From Notamacropus eugenii (taxonomy: Eukaryota > Chordata > Mammalia > Diprotodontia > Macropodidae), in contig NC_092872.1 of NCBI RefSeq assembly GCF_028372415.1, positions 86,423,613 to 86,487,612 of the forward strand: a stretch of DNA of 64,000 bases, written 5' to 3'. Made by a program: the position numbers and the translations under genes. This document shows positions 10,013 to 21,416 of this stretch, piece by piece; within the stretch, counting starts at the first letter, position 1, and the number at the start of each line of letters is the position of its first letter. Under the pieces are notes generated by a model. It was not told the origin of the DNA. It did no database searches and worked only from the letters and a program-made list of their open reading frames with translations.

Positions 10013-10900
10013 GCCTTTCACACAAGTCCCTAGTCATAATCATTCCTTCCAGTCCAGAGTTTCTTTTAGGCTCATTACTTATCTCTAGGTAGTCCAGTGA
10101 CTGAGTTCCTTGTAGTTTGAGTATCTGTCACTGAACAGTGTTACACTTGCTTCTGCATCAACTAACAGTTTGTTAAGATATCTAATCACTTTTGTAAATA
10201 CTTCACTTTACTGGCTGCCTCATCAAAAGCTACACTCTGATCTGCTGCCCATTGATTTTGGTGAGAGTTTCTTTGTTTTAGCAATAGAGAACTAGAGTGG
10301 TTCATGGCCAAAAAAAGTTAAGAATCTGTGTCTTAGAGTATGGGACAGGAAGGTGAATGAAAATAAATGAAAAACTCAAATCCATTTTTGGTCATTCTTA
10401 ATTTCATCTATTTGAAGGATTGGTGGAGTAGTTTGATGGTGAAAATGAGTATGGGGGAAAAAATCTGTAGATTTTAGACAGTTATTAGAATCCTTAAAAT
10501 CTAGGGCAACTTCATGTTGTTCTTCACAATAAGTGCTGATGAAGATTAATCTATGGTTCTCAGTAAGCAAAAGTCCCATTGTTGAGAACTCTGATATAAT
10601 TCCATGAGGCATGTGGAAGATGAACGCTTGAAGAAGAATATAGTTTGGGTCTCCTCACTAGAGTCTTTCATTAAAAAGCCACACTCAATAATTTGGTACT
10701 AATTGAGCCTCAGAAATAATTATGAAACATAAAAAAATATATATTGTGGAAGAATAACGCCCTTTCCTCTTACCACTAATGTCAATGACTGGATAAGATG
10801 CCACTCAGCATCAAGACAATTGTGCTGGCAGGACAGATACTGATCAAGAGCTCAAATGACCAGTTGTAGGATATGCTGAAACAGTGACAAGTGCTAGACA
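10013..10900. other. Single-copy or unclassified DNA
   Basis: No gene. GCCAAAAAAAGTTAAGAATC near 10305 may be the edge of a worn hAT element. The 78-codon minus frame here has no recognisable content. Confidence 0.35.
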
Positions 10901-10904
10901 CATC

Positions 10905-10996
10905 CTCCTGTGCCTCTTAGTGCAAGTCATGTCATCATTTCTCTGATGTCATGGTCTTCTTTGAAAACAAAGGATGAACACAGACAGACAGACAGA
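10905..10996 (+). mobile_element. CORE-SINE tail with CAGA expansion
   Basis: GTGCAAGTCATGTCATCATT then TCTCTGATGTCATGGTCTTC matches the tail of the full SINE at 45390-45703. It ends in CAGA repeats at 10981-10996. Only the 3' part remains. Confidence 0.75.
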
Positions 10997-10999
10997 TTC

Positions 11000-11155
11000 G
11001 ATACAAGAGGGTCCCAGCTAGCATTCTGAGGATAGCTTTGTGGTCTTGAGCAATTCATCTTCCTACCCATCTGTAAAGTGAGGAGATGGGACCATATGAT
11101 TTAGAAGTTACACAGGTCACTTCTAGCTCTAAATCCTCTGTTCTCTTGAAGAACG
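11000..11155 (+). mobile_element. MIR-type CORE-SINE, right part
   Basis: GTGGTCTTGAGCAATTCATC, CATCTGTAAAGTGAGGAGAT and AGGTCACTTCTAGCTCTAAA follow MIR order. Confidence 0.65.
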
Positions 11156-11507
11156 ACAAAATATATTGTTTCTTTGCAAACATCAGAACAATAGCACATA
11201 TTACTAAATCCTCAGACTATTTCTCCTTCACTTCTTAGTAATAGCTAGATCTAAGGACAAGCTACCAGGGTTTAAATATCCAAAAATAAGGAAATAGAGT
11301 GGTGTGATTATTACACTCCCACCCCTCCATCTAGCCAGAATTCTCATTGACCCACTCTGAGAATATGAAAAATCATGTCGTCTCTTAAGAGATTTCATGG
11401 AAAGAAATTTAAGAACTTCCCTTGGTCATTTGTCCAGCTCTTTCAGCTATAATGTCCATGGCTACAATCATAGAACTTGTCTCTTGATTCTGTCCCTTGT
11501 GAGGAGA

Positions 11508-11640
11508 GTTGTTGATCAGTCGATCAACAAGCATTTATTAAGTGCCTACTATTTTCCAGGAACTCTGTTAGCACAAAAAAATACAGACAAAAATGAATCA
11601 GTCTTTGCTCTCAAAGATTCTATCAATCATCGTAGACCTC
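11508..11640 (-). mobile_element. L2 3'-end fragment
   Basis: GATCAACAAGCATTTATTAA, GTGCCTACTATTTTCCAGGA and TTTGCTCTCAAAGATTC are the reverse complement of the L2 3' end. Confidence 0.75.
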
Positions 11641-11706
11641 TCTTTCTATTGAGGACTTCGTGGCTATATTTGCTCTTGGACTTGTAAGAAATAAATGTCA
11701 AAAGGA

Positions 11707-11708
<2 letters not shown>

Positions 11709-11780
<72 letters not shown>

Positions 11781-11818
11781 ATGTCTCTCTCTCTCCCTCC
11801 CTCCCTCCTTTTCGTCTC
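11709..11818 (+). repeat. (CT)n(GT)n(CT)n(CCCT)n compound microsatellite
   Basis: About 29 CT units run from 11711, then GT units and a second CT/CCCT tract. The Ser-Leu and Arg-Glu frames on both strands are products of the repeat. Confidence 0.97.
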
Positions 11819-11819
11819 C

Positions 11820-12985
11820 TGTCTAGCAACTCACATCTTCCAAACTCACACCTTACAGTAGGTATCCTAGGCATGAAGAAATACAAGCTTCCTGGCCCCC
11901 TCCAGATGCTAAGGTTGTACGTGTGTTTTCCTCTATTTCTCTCACCCCAAGTAACTCCAAACAACCACAGACAAGACAAAACCCAGCAATGAACAAAAGC
12001 TGGCTGTGTGTTATCCATCAGCATTATTTAAGTAGGACATGCTGTGCCATTCGCGATACACTCATACTGTAAGTGATAAGCCATAACGTATGGTATTCAT
12101 TTACTTCTCCATTCCAACAGTAATATAGTGAAGACAATAAATTTTCCTGTTTGTTCTCTGACCCACTGTTCCTGGGTTAAGCAGCATGCTTTGTCTACAT
12201 TTGTCAGTTGTTACAAGCTTCTAGCTGCTGTGGACTAGGGTATTGATGAACAGCAGAAAACGGAGCCTTGAATAATGTATAAAGCATTAAACATCCAACC
12301 ATTTCACTGGGAAAAAAAAAAAAGAGGGGATGGGGGTGGGGAGAAAGAGTGTTATATGTTTTCTCTATTGTAGCTCCTTCATTTACAAAACATATTTGTC
12401 AAGTCTTTTGCTAAGAATAATGCTGTGATGCAGTTTCCCATCATTCTTGTTAATGGGACTGTCTTAGTGTTACAGTAAACAACCATAACTCTTGTATTGG
12501 AGCCATTGGGAGGCAGGCTTAGTTTTTTCAGCATCCAATTAAGGGTGTCTCAAATTTGGTATCTAGGATCATGAGAGCTGTGACTCAACTGCCATTGGAG
12601 GGAATGGGGAGTTCTGGATAATTATAGAGATGGAAAGGGAACTGCAGAGGCCACATGGAGCCCATTCTCCTTGCCTCCAGCAAGGTGTTTAACTCAACCA
12701 CTCTGAGTATATAAGAATCATGATGGTTCTTAAAGGAATTCCTTTGAATTAAATTCTAGAATTTTCCTTTGTCATCTGAGCCTGTCTTTTACCCTTATCA
12801 TCCAGACTCTTTAATTTAGCTCTCTGCAGTTGTGTCCTCAACCCTTTGTTGCTAATCCCCCACAGTTCCCTTGCACAAAACCCTGAGCTTCCAAAAGATG
12901 AAAACAATCAAGCAAACTGATGTACTTGCTAAATTCTAAACATATCTTAAACTATTGTGTGCTGTGCTTCTCTTATTCTGCTACC
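11820..12985. other. Single-copy DNA, candidate non-coding island at 12010-12300
   Basis: No gene and few repeats. The stretch 12010-12300 is free of recognisable transposons and contains scattered CpGs (CATTCGCGATAC near 12049), unusual here. A poly(A) tract at 12309-12320 and a GGGG-rich stretch follow. The segment 12600-12870 may be an old SINE of unknown class. Confidence 0.35.
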
Positions 12986-13255
12986 ACAATGTCCATTGTA
13001 GGCTGAAGTCTACACATTCTTTCAGGCTCAGCTCACCTCCCATCTCACCCATGTAAAGCCTCTCCTGACCAGTTCAACCAGCAGTGACCTCTCTCTTTGA
13101 AATGTTATATGCATCACTCATATGACACTTGTTACTGCCCTGGACTGTTCATTATTTTTTCATGGGTATAAATCTCATCTCACCAGCTAGGGGGATATCC
13201 CCTCAGGGCAAGAACAGTGTCTCATTCATTAAAACATTTATTAAATACTTACCAC
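12985..13255 (+). mobile_element. L2 3' region
   Basis: TTTCAGGCTCAGCTCACCTC, TAAAGCCTCTCCTGACC, CTGGACTGTTCATTA and CAGGGCAAGAACAGTG are in L2 order. The last 35 bases (AAACATTTATTAAATAC) are an L2 terminus in the opposite direction. Confidence 0.75.
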
Positions 13256-13261
13256 ACAGAA

Positions 13262-13392
13262 GAAAGAGGAACAGCATGGTGTAATGGATAGCAAGCTGGC
13301 CCAGAGTCAAGTAGATCTGGGTTCAAGTTCTATCTCTGATATATACAGAACCACAGTCACTTACGTATCAGTGATCAACGCAACTCACTAAG
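13262..13392 (+). mobile_element. MIR-type CORE-SINE, left part
   Basis: CAGCATGGTGTAATGGATAG, GCCCAGAGTCAAGTAGATCT and GGGTTCAAGTTC are the tRNA-derived head of MIR. Confidence 0.75.
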
Positions 13393-13689
13393 ATTATAAG
13401 TTGCAGAGCAGGTGTCAACCTGCGTTGTTAGAGGGAATTTTCTTATCCATCCAGAATTTCCAATGTGAATAAGATCACAGGTCTAGTCTAGACTTCTGTA
13501 CAAGGCCTGTGCTAAGTTATGGATGCAAAGACTAAAGACGCAATTGTTCTATATATAATCTTTTTAAGGAGATGATAGGCCTACTGCCACCACTAACATT
13601 TTTGTAGGTAGTCATAGGTTTGCAAAGACTTTTATACAACCCTGTGATATATTGCTTTGCCCATTGTATAGGTGCAGCAACTCAGAAAG

Positions 13690-13890
13690 GTCAGGTCCTA
13701 GCTTTAGTGTTGGAATGGACACTAAAGGTTAACTAATTTGACATCCCATTTTGCAGAGGAGAAAACTGGGACCCAGATAAGTTAGGTGGCTTGCTCAATG
13801 TCACAAAGGTAGTAAGTGAGTGCTGAGATTTAAATCCAGATTCTCTGATCCCAAATCCAGCCATCTTCTCTCTGTATCATTCTGCTTTTC
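13690..13890 (-). mobile_element. MIR-type CORE-SINE
   Basis: CATTTTGCAGAGGAGAAAAC, GTGGCTTGCTCAATGTCACA and AAATCCAGATTCTCTGATCC are reverse-strand MIR. Confidence 0.75.
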
Positions 13891-13894
13891 TTAT

Positions 13895-14270
13895 TAGGAA
13901 TAAAATGTGGTTATGGCATGTATTTAGATAAGAATAATTCCAGGCAGCCTGTAATACTGACAAATGTTAGATCCAGGCAAAATATCTTGGAAAAATGGTT
14001 GAAGGAAAAATCACTTTTAGCATGGTAGATCAGAAGTTATTTAAACTGGGTCTTGATGCAAGAGATATATTTTGGTAGGCAGACGTGAGAAAAGATTAAT
14101 TCTATTAATGATGGGACAGTATTGCCTGTGTAATTACAGTGAGGCAAGAGAATTTCAGTCCAGATTGGGGAACAACTAGGAGCCCAATATGGTTGGAACA
14201 CAAATGTGAAATAAAGCTAGAAAGATAGCTTGGACTCATTATACAGAGCTGTAAAAATCCCTATGTCAAG
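13895..14270. other. Single-copy or worn repeat, nothing certain
   Basis: CAATATGGTTGGAACACAAATG near 14187 recalls the minus-strand L2 ORF2 region and may be a worn copy, but I cannot show it. No gene. Confidence 0.3.
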
Positions 14271-14275
14271 ACTAA

Positions 14276-14375
14276 TTTTATATATATATATGTACATATA
14301 TATATATACATATACAGATACATATATGTGTATATATAATAGATATATATGTGTATGTATATATGTATATAATTT
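14276..14375 (+). repeat. TA/TATG/TACA alternating tract
   Basis: About 100 bp of imperfect TA, TATG and TACA units, able to form hairpins. Non-coding. Confidence 0.9.
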
Positions 14376-14589
14376 GTTTATTGATTGGTTATTATTATAA
14401 ACTTCTTTATGACTTTTGCCAGTAATTATGTGGCATCTTTTTGGTTTCTCCTACTAAGATGGAAAATCATCTTCCAAATGCTTGTTCTTTATATCCTTCA
14501 AAGCAGGCAATGGAGTCGGCCTTCACTCTTCTCCTCTTCTGTAACTTAAATAGTGGAAAGAAAAATGTATGACTTAGTATAAGGTCCTA

Positions 14590-14845
14590 GAAGTTTTATT
14601 ATGAGATGAGAACAAAGGAAGAGAGAAAGAGAAAGGAAAGAAAGGAAGAGTAAAAAGACAAGAAAAGAAGAAAAAGGAAGAAAAGAAAAAAGGGAGGAAG
14701 GAAGAAACAATGAAAGATAGTGAAAGAAAAATAGAGATAAAAGAAAGAGAAGGGAAAAAAGTGAATGATCAAGAAAAACAGAAAGAAGGGGAAAAGGAAA
14801 GAAGGGAAAGAAAAAGAATAGAAAAAAAAGAAAGAGGAATGAGTT
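14590..14845 (+). repeat. Long GA-rich purine tract
   Basis: About 250 bp nearly all A and G on the plus strand, with GAAA, GGAA and GAAG units. The minus-strand frame of 135 Phe, Ser and Leu-rich codons is a product of this tract. Confidence 0.95.
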
Positions 14846-14849
14846 AAGA

Positions 14850-15900
14850 GGTGGGTCCTGCAGGAAATAGAGGTTTAATGTTTGTGTAAATTGAAAGAAG
14901 AAATCTACTTGGAAATGAGAAAACGCAAGATTAAAATGGAAAACACAGCCCAAAAGCTATTAATACCTAACAGACCCAAATTGAAAAATAAAAGCGATAG
15001 GTGAAGCATACAGTTCTCAAAATGAATTCATGTCATAAACCATTAACATCAGCTTTACCTTATTACCTGTAATTCCGGAGAGAGAGGCCCCAAGCAGGTA
15101 CAGGGTGTCTCATTACAGGAATCAGAGAAGGGCAGGAGGGGAATCAGAGTTCTCACATTCCAGCCTCCACCACCTTTGATGACCATTCCCATCCATGTGT
15201 GAATTCATTCAATACAATAGTATCTTTCTTTTCTCACCTCCTCCTATCCAATCTCAAGGCAGAAATGATGAAGACCCATCAGTTACCAAGCCAACTTAGA
15301 AGCAAAGTATCTATTCTTCCCCTGTGGAAGGTTCTCAAATAATGACTGCTATAATGGGGCAAGGGGGTTGTTCTAAAGTGAAAACAAGAGAAAGGAGAAC
15401 CCTAAAATACTGGACCAGGAGATTATCACTGCTCCCTCCCTAAAATTACCTCTTCTGATCCAATGAGTCATCCCAACTCTAAAGGAATTAGCTAGTGAGA
15501 AATTAGTTACACCTGACCATACATCCAAACCATTTGCTTTCTATCATCCCAACCAGGGCTATGCAGAGTGGGCAGTTGATAGGCACTTTGTCTCAACAAA
15601 GATTCTTCCTCCCCTTTCTCTACATCTTGTACAGAGGACTCAGTTTGGATGCATATCAGTGATTTAATGAGTAATAAGTCTAATACCAAGATGACCTTCT
15701 GATGGGGTCTCATTTTTTAAAAGTCATCCAACAAGGATCCCAACTCACAAACGTCTCCCCCTTGGGCTTTGATTCATCAAGAGAATTAGAAAGAAGACCT
15801 GCCCTAGCATCCATCTTCCTTGACCTTCCTGTCTGGGATTCATTCTTAGAAGAAAATGAGAGACTGTAGTCAAGCAGAAAGGCAACTTTGATTTTCTGAT
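14850..15900. other. Single-copy DNA
   Basis: I see no repeat or gene. The 65- and 68-codon minus frames show no domain and no convincing splice context. Confidence 0.45.
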
Positions 15901-15904
15901 GTTT

Positions 15905-16227
15905 CATTCAGCAAGCTACTGACAATGTACTGGGAATGAAACAAGTCCTGCTATTCCAGAGTTTACATTCTATTGAAGGCATACATACAGATAAGTAAAA
16001 ATAAAATGTAGACAAAGTAAAAATAAAATAATTATGGGATGGAGGAGAGCATTAACAGTAAGGGAGATGAGATAGAGAAGGAGGTATCAGGAAGGTTTCA
16101 TATGGAAGGTGGCATCTGAGTGGAACCTTGAAGGCAGCTAGGAATTCCAAGAGGCGCAAGTGAGGAGGGAGACCATTCCAAGCACCTAGGACAATTCATA
16201 CAAAACAAGGAGGAATGTCTAGGGATT

Positions 16228-16228
<1 letters not shown>
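15905..16228 (-). mobile_element. L2/CR1-clade LINE, left part of an interrupted copy
   Basis: CAGAGTTTACATTCTATTGA, AAGGTTTCATATGGAAGGTG, GAGTGGAACCTTGAAGGCAG and GACCATTCCAAGC follow the minus-strand L2/L3 order. The continuation is at 16570-16760, beyond a microsatellite and a hAT fragment. Confidence 0.7.

Positions 16229-16229
<1 letters not shown>

Positions 16230-16294
<65 letters not shown>
16230..16294 (+). repeat. (GT)32 microsatellite
   Basis: An uninterrupted GT array of about 65 bp followed by AT-rich sequence. Likely polymorphic. Confidence 0.98.
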
Positions 16295-16297
<3 letters not shown>

Positions 16298-16419
16298 CAA
16301 ATTATATATAACAATATTATACAATATGATTATTTATAATTATTATAATGATATAGTATTTACTATAATTTTGTGACTAGCATTCATATTGTATTACATT
16401 ATAATCATAATGAAAAAAT

Positions 16420-16567
16420 TATTTTGACAACTGCCTTTCATTATAAATGGTTTCTTTTGTAGTTCTATGTATTTTACTTAATACATTTAGAAACAGTTTT
16501 CTGAGGAGAGGTCCGTAGGTGTCACCAGACTGTCAAAAAGTCTATGAAGAGAAAAAGAAAAAAATGG
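16420..16567 (-). mobile_element. hAT-type non-autonomous element fragment (family H)
   Basis: GGAGAGGTCCGTAGGTGTCA, CCAGACTGTC and GTATTTTACTTAATACATTT match, in reverse, the family also found at 20385, 28395, 39745, 49360, 51030 and 57295. It sits inside the LINE that runs 15905-16760. Confidence 0.6.
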
Positions 16568-16569
16568 TT

Positions 16570-16762
16570 AAGCCACCCTGGGCCAAAAAGTAGAATGTGT
16601 GAGGGGGCAGTAATGTGAAATCAATCTGAAATGATAGATTGAGAGCAAATTAGGAAAGGTTTTAAATGCCAAACAGGGAAGATTTTACTTTATCTTAAAG
16701 GCAATAGGGTACCACTGGAGCTTTTTGTTCAGAGAAGTAACATTTTCTTGTTCATTCTAATG
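16570..16762 (-). mobile_element. L2/CR1-clade LINE, right part of the interrupted copy
   Basis: AGAGCAAATTAGGAAAGGTT, TTAAATGCCAAACAGGGAAG and AATAGGGTACCACTGGAGCT match the equivalent parts of the copies at 5483 and 17690. Confidence 0.65.
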
Positions 16763-16764
16763 TT

Positions 16765-17685
16765 CTTGGGTAGACAGAATCTTGCCCTTTCTGAACTTCA
16801 TGGGGCTTATTTCCCCCCAGAAATAACAGCCCCAAAACACTGAACATATCATCTGAACATAAGATATCAGCAGTCAATTGCAGAACAGAAGGAAAAAGGA
16901 TACCTTTCACCTTCATCCAGATACTTTACCTTCAGCCTATATATCGGGAATAGAAATGGACATGAGAATTTAGAATGAGTGTACTTCACTCTATAAAAGA
17001 AACATATTACTGAGGATCTGGGCATAGATGAAATTATTTCTTCCACTCGAGTTATATGGTATTATTTCTGAGATATTATTTTGGAAGTCCCACCTGCAGT
17101 GGTTCCCAGACTAAATCAACCAGGACCACGCCTCCCCTGACTCAGAAAAGAGTTGATGTGTTGTAAACAAATATTTAAATGAAACTGAGGAGTTCACAGT
17201 TTAATCATAGGGACCAGATACTCTTAAACTGAATCATTCTTTTGTAATGTAAGCCCTGCCCCACAGTTTTTATCTTATTAGTTCTTTCCTATGTCTGATC
17301 TTCTTTAAGAAATCCCCCACCTCCAAGTTTTCTTGTAATGGAAAGTCTACACACACTCTTTTGCTGACCTGATTCCTCACTGTCTCTCACACCGTCTACC
17401 TAATAGACAGCCATATATGCCTGATTAACTCCAGAAGAGCTAATGGAAACTTGTTAAGCACCATGCCATTAAGAGGAAATGGGTGCTAATACAATTGAAC
17501 TGGCTGAGCACATTAAAAGACTGATGTGGGTTCCCAACGTGCTTCTGTTGCAATGGTATTGTGTTTTTAAGGCCCAACACAATGGAGTCTAGACCTAGGC
17601 CTTGTTGATGGGAGGCAATGTCATTTGCTGGAAAGAGTGCTGAATTGATGATGCCAAGCCCAGAGCTCTCATCAATGAATGAATC
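16765..17685. other. Single-copy DNA, possibly one worn DNA transposon edge
   Basis: CTGCAGTGGTTCCCAGACTA near 17095 looks like the start of a hAT element (CAGTGGTTC type), but I could not find its other end. Nothing else recognised. Confidence 0.35.
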
Positions 17686-17689
17686 AATC

Positions 17690-18885
17690 AATCAGTAGGT
17701 AAGAATTTACTTTGTACCTGGCACTATGCTAAATGAGAACTGGAGATACAAAGAAACAAGTAAGAATAGACCTTGCCCTCACATAGCTTACATTCTGATG
17801 TGTAAGATGACATGTAAATAACTAGGTGTATTTTAGATACGGAATAGATATAAGGTATAAGGTAACCTTTGAGAGAATAACAGTAGTAGCTGGGAGTCAG
17901 AAGGGGTGGGAAAGGCCTCTTGGAGAAAGTGATCTTTGAACTGAGTCTTAAAAGAAGCCGTCTATTCTAAGAGTTGAGGTTGGATGGAACAGCATTCCTG
18001 GTATGGGGAACAGCCAGCTCAAACATACTGAAATAAGAGATGGAGAATTGTGTGCAAGGAACAGTAAACAGACAAGTATGATTAAATTGTAGAGAGAGTA
18101 AAGGAAAATAGAATATAAGAAGTTTGGAAAAGTAAAAAGGGGGAAAGTTGGAAAGAGGTTTACACTCAAGATAGAGGACTTTATATTTGATTCTGGAAGC
18201 TGAAATAGCAAGCAATTGGTACTTATTGAGCAAGTGGGGAACATAGTCAAGCCTATTCTACTTTGGCAGTTGAGTCTAGTGGGGAAAGACATGAGGCAGA
18301 AAAAACAATTTGAAGGCTGATACACTGATGGAGGCAAGAAGTGATGAGGGCATGAATAGGGTTGTGGTTATATGAATTGCAAGAAGTATATGGGATGTGG
18401 TGACATACATGACAAAATTTGTCAATTGATTAGATATGAGGGATTAGTGAAAGACAAAATTCTTGAGAATGGCACTGAGGTTTCAAAACTGGGTAACTAC
18501 AAGGATGGTGGTGACCTTGGCAGTATAGGGGAGTTCAAAGAAGGAAAGAGTTTTGGGGAAAGATAATGAATTCTATTTGGACATATTGAGTTTGAGATGT
18601 CCAAAGGATATAGAGTTTGGAGTGGTTAGCAAGGCAGGTGGCAGTGCAGGACTGAAGCTCAGGAGATAGTCTAGAGGTAAATAAATACATCTGGAAATAA
18701 TCTACAAAGGAAGATAATAGAACTTTAAGAGGTGAGTGAGAGCATCTGGAGAGAAGGCTGCCCAGGACAGAACCTTGGACAGAGACATAGGTATGCCATA
18801 AATGAAGGTATTCCATAAAAAAAGGAGACTGAGAACTGGTTAAACAGATACAAGGGTAACCAAGAGAAAGCAATCGGGAATACCT
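17690..18885 (-). mobile_element. L2/CR1-clade LINE with reverse-transcriptase remnant
   Basis: This is a 1.2-kb minus-strand LINE, one of the longest of the window. The 3' terminus lies at 17690-17760 (GAATCAATCAATC, CACTATGCTAAATGAG). Reading 5' on the minus strand, ORF2 pieces appear: a LAV-rich C-terminal segment, then SPELQSC...CLANHSKLYILW...EFIIFPQ at about 18560-18690, preceded by QGSVLGSLL at 18751-18777. The last is reverse-transcriptase motif B. The catalytic YADD box is replaced by FVDY at about 18700, and stops and frameshifts abound, so it is inactive. Confidence 0.85.
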
Positions 18886-18919
18886 AGAGAGGAGAGAGGC
18901 TACAGAAGAGGGAGGTGGT

Positions 18920-19065
18920 TGTCATTTGTGGTCTCTGCCACTAATTCACTACATACTCTTTGACAAGCTATTTTTTCTCTCCCTAGGTCTGTCTCTGCAT
19001 CTGCAAAAAAAAGTGGGATGAGCTTAGTAATTCTTAGGGGCCCTTTATTCTCTCCCATTTTAGGC
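18920..19065 (+). mobile_element. MIR-type CORE-SINE fragment
   Basis: GTCTCTGCCACTAATTCACT, CTTTGACAAGCTATTTTTTC and GTGGGATGAGCTTAGTAATT follow MIR order. Worn. Confidence 0.5.
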
Positions 19066-19079
19066 TTTTGTTTTTTGAA

Positions 19080-19216
19080 GGGAGGAAGGCAAGGCAATTG
19101 ATGTTAAGTGACTTGCCCATGGTCACACAGCTAGTAAATGTCAAGTGTCTGAGGCTGGATTTGAAATCAGGTTCTCCTGACTCCAAGCCCAGTGCTCTAT
19201 TCACCTAGCTGTCCTC
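19080..19216 (-). mobile_element. Marsupial CORE-SINE, head part
   Basis: TTAAGTGACTTGCCCATGGT, CACACAGCTAGTAAATG, a TCCTGACTCCAAGCCCAGTG stretch and CACCTAGCTGTCC are the reverse complement of the SINE head. Confidence 0.85.
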
Positions 19217-19284
19217 TTATTGAATATTTTTTAATGGTGACTCCTTTTGGATATGGTTTGGAAAAGATGCAGTTGTGCTCCTTT

Positions 19285-19385
19285 TAAAACTCTCTGAACC
19301 TCAGTTTCATCATCAGTAAAAAGAGGAGACTAGGTCTGATGGTCTCTAAGTTCCTCTCTATATCTAAATCTAAATAGCTGGACAG
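19285..19385 (+). mobile_element. MIR-type CORE-SINE, right part
   Basis: CTGAACCTCAGTTTCATCAT, AAGAGGAGACTAGGTCTGAT and GGTCTCTAAGTTCCTC. Confidence 0.6.
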
Positions 19386-19584
19386 AAACTCCAGCAGATT
19401 CACCAAGGATTGAATGGAGCAATCTCTTCTCTGCAACTCATTTACTCCTTTAAATGGGGAATAGTGAAAAGTCCATTTCCCTCCAAATGTGCCATGGCCC
19501 TACTCTTCAAAACTTTGCTCAAATCACATTCTCTAGAAATCCTTATTGGGTTTTATTCCTCACTCTGTACTTTGACCTCTTCCT

Positions 19585-19850
19585 AAGATCATAGAATTCA
19601 GAGCTAGGACAGACTTTGGAGATCATTTAGTCTACTCTCAATCCCTTTAAAGGATGTATGTATGTAAAGCACTTTACAAAACTTAGGGTGCTATAGTAAA
19701 GTTACTTGGTATTATTACTGTCATTTTTCTTAAATGGGCCAATGGAGGCTCAGAGAGCTAAGTGACTCTCTCAAGGTTCTGGGGATAAGCAGAGCCAGAA
19801 TTCTAGTAGCTCTTGTGCCTCCCAAAACAGGGCTCTTCTATAACTGAGAA
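19585..19850 (-). mobile_element. MIR-type CORE-SINE
   Basis: ATAGAATTCAGAGCTAGGAC, a GGGCCAATGGAGGCTCAGAG stretch, CTAAGTGACTCTCTCAAGGT and CAGAGCCAGAATTCTAG are reverse MIR with a long middle part. Confidence 0.7.
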
Positions 19851-20107
19851 TTAATTTGAATTTAACAACTTGCTCTACCTGGACATGGATTCTACATCCC
19901 CAACTAAACACTATGCTCCCCATGGTCAATGACTATATTTTGAATTTCTTCTAGTATGGAGCACACACTCAAGTGGGTTCTCAATGATACTCATTTTTTC
20001 TGCTGAAGAGTTGGAAAGTCTTACCGAAACAATCAGAAGACTGCTAACAAATCAGGAAATATATGTGCTAAGTCTTGTCCTAGGGGTTCAGCGAATGCAC
20101 AAGAAGG

Positions 20108-20275
20108 ACATTTGGTATAGTAGAAAGAACCCTGCATTCTGAGTCCAAAGACCTGTGTTTAAATTCTGATTAGAACGCTCACTGGCTATGTGACCTTAAC
20201 AAGTCATTTACTATTTTTAAGCCTTGGTATCCTCATTTGTAAAATGGGAACAAAAAGAGTTGTAGAAAGGAATGT
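20108..20275 (+). mobile_element. MIR-type CORE-SINE
   Basis: GAGTCCAAAGACCTGTGTTT, CTGGCTATGTGACCTTAACA and TCATTTGTAAAATGGGAAC in order. Confidence 0.75.
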
Positions 20276-20384
20276 TTGTGCCACTTAACTCTTTGAATTG
20301 CTTTTTGATCTAAACTTCTCTTTGCATCAGAGTATTGGGAACTCCCAGTAGGGAAACTCCTCATACTGATGAAGACTGGCTTTT

Positions 20385-20580
20385 AGGGAAAGGGCTCTTA
20401 AGCATTGCTGTTTCATAGACCCTTTTGGCAGTGTTATGAAATGTAAGGATCCTCTTTCTCAGTATAGTGTTTTTCAATGCATAAAATAAAACATATAAAA
20501 ACCAATTTTACAAAAATTCAATTATCAATTTTTTAAAAAAATTCAAAGACTCCAAGTTAAGAACCAATGTTTTAGAGGAT
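20385..20580 (+). mobile_element. hAT-type non-autonomous element (family H)
   Basis: GGGCTCTTAAGCATTG at one end and AAGTTAAGAACC at the other form worn inverted ends. Between them are ATAGACCCTTTTGGCAGTGT, AATGCATAAAATAAAACATA and CCAATTTTACAAAA. The same order occurs at 39745. Confidence 0.6.
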
Positions 20581-20602
20581 TGTTGCCCAGAGTCACCAAC
20601 TG

Positions 20603-20641
<39 letters not shown>

Positions 20642-20664
20642 ACAGAGAGAGAGAGAGAGAGAGA
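20603..20664 (+). repeat. (TG)n(AG)n microsatellite
   Basis: About 18 TG units, then ATGTGAC, then about 11 GA units. Confidence 0.97.
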
Positions 20665-20854
20665 AGCCTTGAACTTGAGCCTAACTCTAAGGTCAACCCT
20701 CTTTCCTAAAAGTATACAACTTCTTTTGGATTTTATGATAATTAAATGAGATAATATATGTGAAGATTAGTTGCTATAAAGTGTTATATAAATGTCAAAT
20801 AGCATCGATGTTTATTATTGTTTTATTATTAGTATTACTGTAGGAGGAGGAAGA

Positions 20855-21040
20855 ATGATAGTTTTAGCGGTAGTGGTGGTAGCAGTACTGGTGGTAGTAG
20901 TTGTAGTAATGGTAAATAGTAGTAGTAGTGGTGGCGGTAATAGGAGCAATGATGATGATGATGACAAAGAGGAGGAAGAGGAGGGGGAGGAGGGGGAGGA
21001 AGGGTGGTGGCACTGGTGATTGTAGTGGTAGTAGGAATTA
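20855..21040 (+). repeat. Degenerate GGT/AGT/GAT/GGA trinucleotide tract
   Basis: About 185 bp of trinucleotides change from GTG/GTA to GAT, then GGA, then GGT. Both strands therefore give open frames of Val/Ser/Asp/Glu or Pro/His/Tyr runs, which I do not regard as coding. A weak MIR tail lies just before it (20700-20830). Confidence 0.9.
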
Positions 21041-21416
21041 TCATGGAGTCAAGAAGTACAACTCCTTACTGTCACAGATACTGGCTGTATGACCCCAGGC
21101 AAGTTACTTAAGGCACTCTGGACAGCTCTCTAAGACTATAAGGTACAAAGAGGAAACAGAGGAGGAGTTCCTCACTGTAAGCTTCCTGTATAATGAAATC
21201 ACATCTAGTCCACCAGGGCAACCCTATGGCATTGAGTCATAAGTGATTTCTAGCATATATTCTAAAGGAGGTACTCCAAAGAATCCCAAATATGTATATT
21301 TATAGATAAGTAGGGTAACTAGATTTGAATTCAGATCTCCCTGACTTCAAGTCTAATGCTCTAAAGACTCTACCTAGCTAGCAATGATCCTTGAGTCATT
21401 CATGCCTCTTACTTTG

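Noticed and set aside
11660..12024. Frames of about 110 codons on both strands
   Set aside because: Mostly the CT/GT microsatellite; the flanking parts have no protein-like signature.
14546..14953. 135-codon minus-strand frame rich in Phe, Leu and Ser, like a membrane protein
   Set aside because: It is the translation of a long GA-rich purine tract; composition alone gives the hydrophobic run.
18535..18873. 112-codon frame with QGSVLGSLL that could be taken for a gene
   Set aside because: It is a decayed L2 reverse transcriptase with the catalytic box lost.
20792..21044. Acidic Asp/Glu-rich and Pro/His-rich frames
   Set aside because: Both come from a degenerate trinucleotide tract.
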